Translations under genes and position numbers: made by a program
Assembly: GCF_000002075.1 (NCBI RefSeq)
Contig: NW_004797307.1
Location: forward strand, 129,236-193,235
Length of the DNA: 64,000 bases
Origin: Aplysia californica
Lineage: Eukaryota; Mollusca; Gastropoda; Aplysiida; Aplysiidae
Reading direction: 5' to 3'
The notes under the pieces: model-generated
Database searches by the model: none
Told to the model about the DNA's origin: nothing
Seen by the model: only the letters and a program-made list of their open reading frames with translations
Shown here: piece after piece, positions 12,301 through 21,300 of the stretch
Layout: every line of letters begins with the position of its first letter
Numbering within the stretch: position 1 is the first letter of the stretch

Positions 12301-15300
12301 CGTTAGGGATTGACAATTGTGTTTAACACATCCCTAATTCAGGTAAAGCGATAAAATGAAAAATGACAGATACTGAAGAAAATCAAGGGAAGTAGCTGTG
12401 ATGGTACAGCAGTTGGGAAAATTAATCACTGGAATGGAAACACTGCAGCAGATTCACAGCACATGACTTTTTGAGTGATGCTGTGTCTCTTTTTGAACTT
12501 GTCCAGCCATTGTTGTATATGAGGTCAAGGCCAAGTTCCTGTGCAATTTAGTCTGCTTTTGTCATCGGGGTCAGAGGTAGGACAGGACTTGAAGTGTGTT
12601 TGCTAGAACTAATGAAACAGTGCCAGCGTAATGTCTCAGATTTGACGAAGCCCACTCGCTTTCTATTAGGTTTATATCCAATTCTGGTGTTTTCAATTTT
12701 TTTTTCGATTTTTGTAGAATTGTAGAAAGGGTAGGTTTAAGGATACTAAATCTCATCCAAATTTTCGTCTAAATGCAGGACTTCTTGTCAACCTCTCTTG
12801 CCAGACAAGTGTTTTTCTTCTTTGCTATCATGAAAAGTACCCAGTATGGATAGAAAGACAGAAGGGTCTGTACTACATGCACCTTGTTCAGTGTAGAAGA
12901 GAAAGGGAGAGCTCTTACGTTAGATCACGATCATGACAACCATGCCGATGTCACCAACTCTGGGTAGAGCATGCCGCGCTGCTCCCCCATGTTGACTCTT
13001 TGCAATACCTTTCCCAGTCCAAACTTTCTTGTTTAAACAGCCACACACGCAAACATAATTCCCACATCATACGCCTTAACGCAGCCCCACAGTCTGTCTC
13101 AGATCACACCCCTCCACTCAGCTTCCACTCTCACATGACAAGATTTTTAAAATTTATTGTACTTGCATGTATAATTTTACTTTCCAAATACTTTAACCAC
13201 TTGCAAATTTTGTCCCCTCTTTGCAGATCTTCTATACTTTTTAAAAATCCCATGTTGTTGTATTTTATATTTATAGCTTTGTAACCTATTTAAGGAAATT
13301 GAAAGGTTATAACAAATACCAGAAGCAACAGCGATCCTGGAATGGGATCCTATAAATTGATGATTATATTCCGCTACTGAGCACATTGTCTTGTCTTTCA
13401 TCAGCTAATTTCTCATATATGTTAGATGCCAAGACATGTCCGAAAATCAAATTCAAAAGCTTTCTGTGGGCTTTCTCATCATTGGCTCCTTCTTACTGCT
13501 GTCTTTTAGCCACACCCCTGATATTATGGTAAGTAAGATCAAACATCTAGCCCTCTCGGATAAGGTTGAAAAATCTTGGAGGTCCTGTGTGCAAGTTGCG
13601 CATGGTAAAGATCCCTTGGTGGTCAAAAAGGGGTAAGAGTAGGCTTTGGCCGGCATCCGCGCAAAATCCAAAATATCCTACCTACTGAAAATGTTAAATG
13701 TGTCCCGCTCGCTCATATGACCTTATGCAGTTGAGAGTGCCGTAAAACACTTACCCAAAAAAAGACATTACAGTTGTTGGCACTCACAATGGCAATGGAG
13801 AAACTTCTAACGTAATTCAAAACAGGTTGGAAGGAGCTTATTGAAGTAGAAGAACATTCAAGCAACAAATGATTAGAACAATGAAATTTTGAACAGTTCT
13901 TCAGTGTGCGATAGAAGCTCTGAAGGGAAAGATTGTGCACAGAATGTGAAAAAAAAAGGGTGTGAAAAATAGGAAAAGGAGACGCCAAGGAGAGCAACCC
14001 AGAAATAGTCGCGCTACAGAGTCCTACACATATAATAACAACAGGTAATGTGAAACACTTCTGAATGAACATGTCCTTGTGGTTTCTTTTGATAGTGCGG
14101 AGGAAGCAGGGCGTTATCTGGAAACATACAAGATATTTGAGAACAAGCCACCTGAAGCAATCATGGAAAAGACAGAAGAAGGTTTTATGTCAAAGGTGAG
14201 TTGTAGAAATTGTTCAGTTTGACAGAAAGGGTAAGGTTAATAACAGTCGGGCTCAGATAGCATGAACATGGTAAACTTGAAATCAGGGATAGCTCATACA
14301 ATTTGTAAAGGCAACACTGCTTTCTCAAACACCCCTACAGATATATGTCAAAAGCTTATCTTAAAAAAAAAAACCAATAAAATTTTTCTCATAGCTGTCA
14401 TGGATCTAAATCACCCTGCCGGCGCAAAGCAAAACAGCAGACTTTGGGTCAACAAGAGTATCATGTTACATGAGCCCACCAAGCTTGCCCCCATACAACA
14501 TGATACACACGCCTGCTGGCTTTTAGAAACATCATCGCACATTACCTGTACTGTGTGTAAAGTGCTAGATCTTCCTTCAATCTAGCCTAGTCATGTGAGG
14601 GTGGATGCAGGATATATCATATAGTTTGTAATGCCATATCTGCTTACATAACTATAGCCTCTAAGTTTCGAATGCATGAAAGCTTGTCAAATGCAATGAA
14701 TGAAGATTACCTTGGCGGCTTATGCCATAGACAAGCCACATTACTGAGTAGGCCTAAAATGATTTTTCAAGCTGACTTTTTCCCTTTTTGGACCACGGCG
14801 GGCTGGGAAGGTAAAACAACTTTCTTTGTATAAGGTTCTGCTGTAGCCACAGAATTCTACACTTATAGAATGGGAACTGTACCACGTGACCTGTGAGGAA
14901 TTGAAGACCGAAAACAATGGCGTCTTGAGGGCACGATTTATCGTTTTCGGAAGTAACCCTATAGCTTTTAAAGCAAGAGCGGCTTTTACAAACGAGTGAA
15001 AAGTGGAACATTTACTGTCCAGTTTGTAATTTTGAGTTACAGAATTCACTGTGCAACTAGAGATTGGAATCAAGGTTTTAAATTGTTGTGTTTTTGGGTG
15101 CAACAACAGAAAAAGCAGACATAGAGAGTTTATAAATATAAGATCTACAGAACTGTGAAAAAATTCGTAACACGGATGGGATTGTTCACAGCACTTCTAG
15201 CTTCCCACACACATTTTGCATACGCATATGGCCTACGTAATTTTTAGTAGCAAAACTTGTTACAAGAAATTTATTTTACACTGAACATATTTTTTCACTA

Positions 15301-18300
15301 GATCTAATAATGTTCCCAAAACATGCGTTCAATAATTAGCTTTATGTCGCCAGCAGAAGTAGAAAAAAGGACGGACTTGCTTTTAAAAGAGATTTAGCTC
15401 CAGCTATAAACTTTTTAAAAATCTGTAGAAACCATTGACTGGGATTTTTTTTTTTTTATATTGGGCCAGTATTTATTAAAGAATTTTCTGTAAAGAAATT
15501 TCTAGAATAATATAGAACCTATAGATGTGTACTAATGTTTGAAAAAAATACTCTTCGGTTAAGACGAATTGATATAGATCTAAGTCATTGTGTAAAAGAA
15601 GGAGAATCTAGATCTAGGTGTTCGATAGTTCAGCAGCCTAGATATTTGATAATAAGTTGCGCATCAAATTTTTGACCGCACACTACAGTAGTAGAGATAG
15701 CGTATTATTTTCATCCGAAACATTAATTTCCGCATCCTTTTTGGGCCTTTATAAGCGCATGTAGTCCTACTTTAATTATGTTACTTTCATAATTGTTTTT
15801 AAAAGCATTTTCAATTCCTTTCACTTTCACTTCCCACTCGCGGGCACATATAATTATGATTATAATTTAAGATTCCAAATCTGACGAATGTATTATTAAA
15901 TAGCGTATAATGCTGAGTTAGCCAATGCATTGCAATGCGCGCTATTATCAATTATTGAATTGTAACAAGACTTTAATTTGATCCGTAACAAGAAACCACT
16001 TATTTTTTTATACCTGTTCATGAATGTGTGTTTGTTTACTGTGTGCGGGGATTAAAAATTAAAGATTAAAGATTCCAGATCTGAGGAATGTATTTATAAA
16101 ATAGCGTAATATAAGTGCTGGGTTAGCCGATGCCCTGCGATACACGCTTTTATCAATTAATTGAATTGTAACAGGACTTCGATTGGATCCGTAACAAGAC
16201 AACACTTATTTTTTCTTATACGGGTTCAAAAATGTGTGTTTGTTTACTGTGTGCGGGGATTAAAAATTAAAGATTAAAGTTTCCAGGTCTTTCGAATGTA
16301 TTTATTAAATAGCATAGGCCTATAGGGCAGGGGTGGCCAACGCATTGCGATACGTACTTTTATCAATTAATCGAATTGAAACAGGACTTCAATTTGATCC
16401 GTAACAAAAGATCACTTATTTTTTCTTATTCGTGTTCAAAAATATGTGTTTGTTTACTGTGAGCGGAGATTACAGGGGGACAAGCCCATCCCCTCGACAT
16501 GTGATCCAGGGTATGGGGATACATTTTTCTCAAAATGCACACAGCTCTGAAATCCTTGACCAGTGATCACTCGCCATGGAACTCTTTCTGTTGTGACTGT
16601 AGACGCAAGTTTCTTCATTATCACATCTGAATGAGCCTTCGGATCATTCATGCATTAGAAATCACACTCCCAACACACAGAAAATGACTTTGAACATATA
16701 TTCAGGAAACATATATGCCAGTTCCACTCTTGTTTACTTTGTTTTGCATTATTGGCTTTTATGTGTAAACCAATATTTTGAGGCCTTTTCAGCATTTTTG
16801 TGTTTTTGGCAGCATGTACAATAGGCCTATGTATTTTATGTGCAACCGACACATTCTCCAATCTCTTGTATTTGTTAGACTCGCACGTGCTTTAAACAAA
16901 GCATGTTGTTGTACACACTACTGATGCAAACACAGAGATGAATTCTTAAAGTGAGAAATAATACATTTCCTCAAAACAAGCTCAATTTATTTATCTCTTT
17001 CTAGAAAATTGGAGAAAAGGCTTATATTGTTCTTTTTTTGCTTGCTTTGGGTGGCCTTAAGTTTAATGACAATATTATTGTAGTGAGCATGTTACTGTCA
17101 GCGTCCCCTTTATCGTAGATCTAGTACTAATCAAGACTAGATCTAGATCTATATCTAGATATTTTGCCAACAGAATTAATGTTCATAATTAGATCTAGCT
17201 GTCTCTCTCTCCCCTCCCTCTCTGTCAGTCTGTCTGTCTGTGTTATTATAAAGTGTATTGTGACTGTGAAGATCTTTAGTAGATCTCTAGATCTAGATCT
17301 ATCTAGATCTAGATCCCATCCCATCATTAAAAAACAACAACAAACCAACAATACAAATACAAAAACATTGTAACATTGCCAATTGTGACATATTGTTGGC
17401 AATAAAAATGTACTAGACTATTTCACTATATTTCCTCTTCGAAGAAAGTTTTAAAATACTGATGTAAGGTGTCTTCCAAGCCCTACCACTAGCATCAGCG
17501 TGCATAGCAACGCGAAGCCTCGCTGTGCGGCGCAGCCAAAGGTGCCCTCAACAGGCCGCCATGTTTTAGTTTCAATTCCTCACAGCGAATCGGCGATCGC
17601 GAAGAGGGAGTTCCGCTTCTATAAGTGTAGAATTCTGTGGCTGTAGCCTACCACTCTTTTCTTTTTTCTTGCTTGGACACTGAACAAGACACACTGCTGG
17701 TGTGGAGACATCACACTTTACCTGCAGTCTATTATGTGCAAGTTGTTTCTGTTTTTTTTCGGTAATGTCACTCCTTATTCACAAAAATAAGTGCATATCC
17801 GTTTTGTTTTTTAAATGAGGATCTGAATTTTTTCCTTGTGTTGGTTTTTATAATGTTTTATGATATTTTGTTATTTTTCAAAAGTTTGCAGATTGCATCA
17901 CAAAAGTTAAGTCTGTGAACAAGACTGACTGTGCCACTCTCATATCTCATTTTGGTGTAAGTATATTTGACTATCATACAGTGGAGTCCACATGAATCGA
18001 TCACAGTTAACCCAAAAAGTAAAGTGAATCCCCAATGTTGTTTTTTTCTTCAAATCTTTGTGTAAAATGCAAACTTGTGCAAACTGAATACAGTCCAACA
18101 ACATTCCTGTAGATTTCGGTTTAAGTGGACTCTGCTGCAATGCAGAACTTGTCCTGAGTATTGCAGAGAAAGATAAGAACAAACAGTGTTAGGCCCTGTG
18201 CCTGAACAGCTATTATAAAGTTTTAAGCAGGCTTTTGCATTGAGTCTCACTTTATGGGCACCTGTGCAAAATCCAAAATATCATTGATAGTCTTTGCCTG

Positions 18301-21300
18301 GAATCTCTTAATGTATTACTTTGTCTTCTAATGACTTTATTAATTACTGTAGTGATAACCTCCCTTGAATTTTTTTTTTTAATGCCTCAAGTCGATCAAG
18401 GTACATATTCTGTTTCAATTCCCATAAAAGGGAGTACTTTGTCAACATCTTGTTTTTGAGCTGGGGTCATTATGTCTCAGCCACTGCACTCAGATTTCAC
18501 TTGCATATCAAATGGGAAGTTTTTATAAAGTTTAGACTTAACGTTACATTGTGAATCAAAACTATGTTGTTCTTTCATTACTTTTCCAGAGTTTGTCAAA
18601 CATCATTGAGGCCTCAGAAGAAGACTTTTCTCTGTGTCCTGGTTTTGGACCTCAAAAGGTGAGATTCACTAGCTTGAAATTCTGTGCTTTGTCAGCAAAT
18701 TTTTTAGTATTGAAACTTTTGAACTTGCATTATTCGTCAAATACTTTTGAACGGCACCTTTTGGTTTGTCATATCTGTAATTAAAGTTATTTGTGTTGGA
18801 CTGATGTAAGCTTATTGCCAGTCACTATGGTCAGCGGTGCCAATTTTGCAGATAAATATTTTTTTTTATTGTCCAGATTCTACCTGCCTTCAGTCCTGTT
18901 GTCACAAAGTCTTGATAAAAAAGATTATTATCAGTTAAGTTTGAGTCCCAATGCACTTCTTTATGGGTTCAAGAAGTGTCTGAATTATTTATAATTTATG
19001 ATAGCCAGCTGGCTTCTTTGTTATGTTTCGGAATTTAACACATTACAGCCTAAGGGGAAGTCCATTGTTAGATCCTAAGCAAGGGGAAGGAACCCACCTC
19101 CCGTGAATACAAGCCTTTAAAAAACACATTTAAAAAATACTAAACAAATTCCAAAAATCCAGAAAAAAATAAAAGTTGAAACGAATAATGAATGTAGTTT
19201 CAGAAAAATATAACTTTATGTATGCGCAAACTGTTGGAAATGTTCTTACTTTAGTTCAGTCTGGGTGTCCGACCCGTCACTCTCACTCTCCGCCTCGCGG
19301 TTGGGCCCTAGATCTTAATTCTAGATTTTCTACATCTGATCAATCTGAATCGCCCCTGACTCTTGCTACAACGTTTTCATCAAAATCTGAGTTATCTGAT
19401 TTGTCATATGCTTGTTTTTGCTCAAATCCATTGTTATTTCCTTTTTCGAACTCAATTGTGTTGCTTTTCAACAAGTCGAGGCACTTACGAAGTGTCGGTA
19501 AGGCGACCGCACTTCTATCGGCTCTAATACTAAAACTACTGGCCGGAAAAATTTCGTTTCGGTATCAAACGAAAGAATCAACTTTTTGCAATAACTATGC
19601 AAATCAAAATCTCGGCCCGTGAGTCTCGTCAAGGCGAGACTTCGTTTCTAAAGACGCTAGGTCGACGCGGGCGGTTCCAGGCGAGTCAGGGTGGAGCGCG
19701 TAAGGGAAGTCCCGGGCGAGTTAGGGTGTAATGTGTTATAGTACAAATAATCGACAACTTCAAGCTGTATGCTTTGAAATATCAAAAGTTAAACAATTTA
19801 TCGTTCTTGTCTTGGCCATGATAGACAGGGTTTATTAACTCGCTCGCTATCAGGCATTTTATGGTTTAACATCTGAAGAATGCTTGGCGTTTTGGTAACT
19901 AATTCTAAATATCATTGTGACCTATCATTCACTACCCAACAATGAAACATAGCATACTAAAAGGCAATAAAACACACTGCTCGATGCAAAATAAATTTTT
20001 AAGATGTGTTGGATGGGTTTGGTTTAATAGTGTTTTGTAAATGTGTCAATGTTGAACAAATATTTTTTCAGAAAATGAAACTACCAGGTCTTGAATCTTT
20101 ACTAAGCCATCCATTAACCTCCACTGAACTCTGAATCTTCTACATCATGCATCCAGACATCTTCTTCAGCGCTAGAAAAGATCAAATTCGACCTAGCCTA
20201 TTGATATATATGGGTCAGTCGTTTTGAAAATGTTGCAAGGTTGTTTTCCATCCCTCCCAAATGCATTGTGGGTTGTCTGGAAAAAAGAAAAGAAATTGTA
20301 TTCAGTTATCAAGGGATGTAACTTGAACTGCGTAATTGACTCACAAACGACAGCAGGTTCAATTTCTCAAAGACCAAAGATGCATCGGGTAACAGTAGGG
20401 ATAAAAATAGGAAAAGTAAAACCAAGGGGTTTCGGTAATGGCAATACCCGGACTATCGGTTTTTCTCGGATTTATAGTGTTGGTGTGGTCACGAGTGAGT
20501 TAACCCCTTTGTCTATACGCCACATTGAAAGAAGCAAGTAGATAGGTCACAAGGTTGCTAAATGTTAATATGACAACAAAATAAAACTTCAAGTTGGCAT
20601 GCATTTTCCAACCCCATCTCGTGTCTTCTACTGAATGTAAGACTTGATGTCACCAAATGCACCTCTGGCATAAGCATGGTTGGGTTTTTTAATTCAGGTG
20701 TTTTTAAGACCCATCAACACAATTCGGATCATTTAGGAGGTGGACTTTGACCCTGCATGTCAGGGTCAACTGGGGTGAAAGGGACATAACATCCCAGTAG
20801 AAAGACTGAAATACATGATAAAAGTCATCCCTAGTCATGAATTTAACTCAATTCTCCTGCATGTGATGGCAAAACAACTAACTGCTACACTACAGATGCC
20901 AGTGCTTATGTTTGACAAGTGATTCGTATTAATTGACAGACATGATGTCTATCATCTTAGTTTTGAATTTGAAAATTGTTTAATTCAAATATGTACCTAC
21001 AATGTTTTATCTAAGCTAAAAGTAACTCTTATTTTTGTCCTCTTTGCAAGGAGATAATAAGAAATGTAACATTTCTTGTATAACAAAATGTGTTTTATTT
21101 ATGGAAACGGGTTTTAGCGTAGTAAGTTAACAATATTAATACAGGATACCTCGCATCATAAAGTAAACTTATTCAAAATAATGGGTTTTTTATTTCCCCT
21201 AACCTAACCATTAGATGAGATTGAAGATGGAAAACTGATATAATGGTTTTTGATGGTCAAATTGTTGGGGTTTTTTAAATCTCTTCACTCAATAAGTAAA

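Larger units (their letters stand above)
14841..17647. mobile_element. 2.8-kb TIR element with THAP-like remnant
   Basis: CCACAGAATTCTACACTTAT plus AGAA at 14,847-14,870 is exactly inverted at 17,617-17,640. Outside both ends is CTGTAG in the same orientation, a possible 6-bp target duplication. Weaker inverted similarity continues about 70 bases inward (GTGAGGAATTGAA, TTGAGGGCAC). Near 15,086 the + strand can be read as [16 protein letters not shown], which resembles the start of a THAP zinc finger, a domain used by P-element-like and Kolobok transposases. No intact transposase remains. Lies in ERCC1 intron 7. Confidence 0.6.

Noticed and set aside
13713-14072. 119-codon frame just before ERCC1 exon 7
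   Set aside because: Opposite strand, intronic, no conserved motif.
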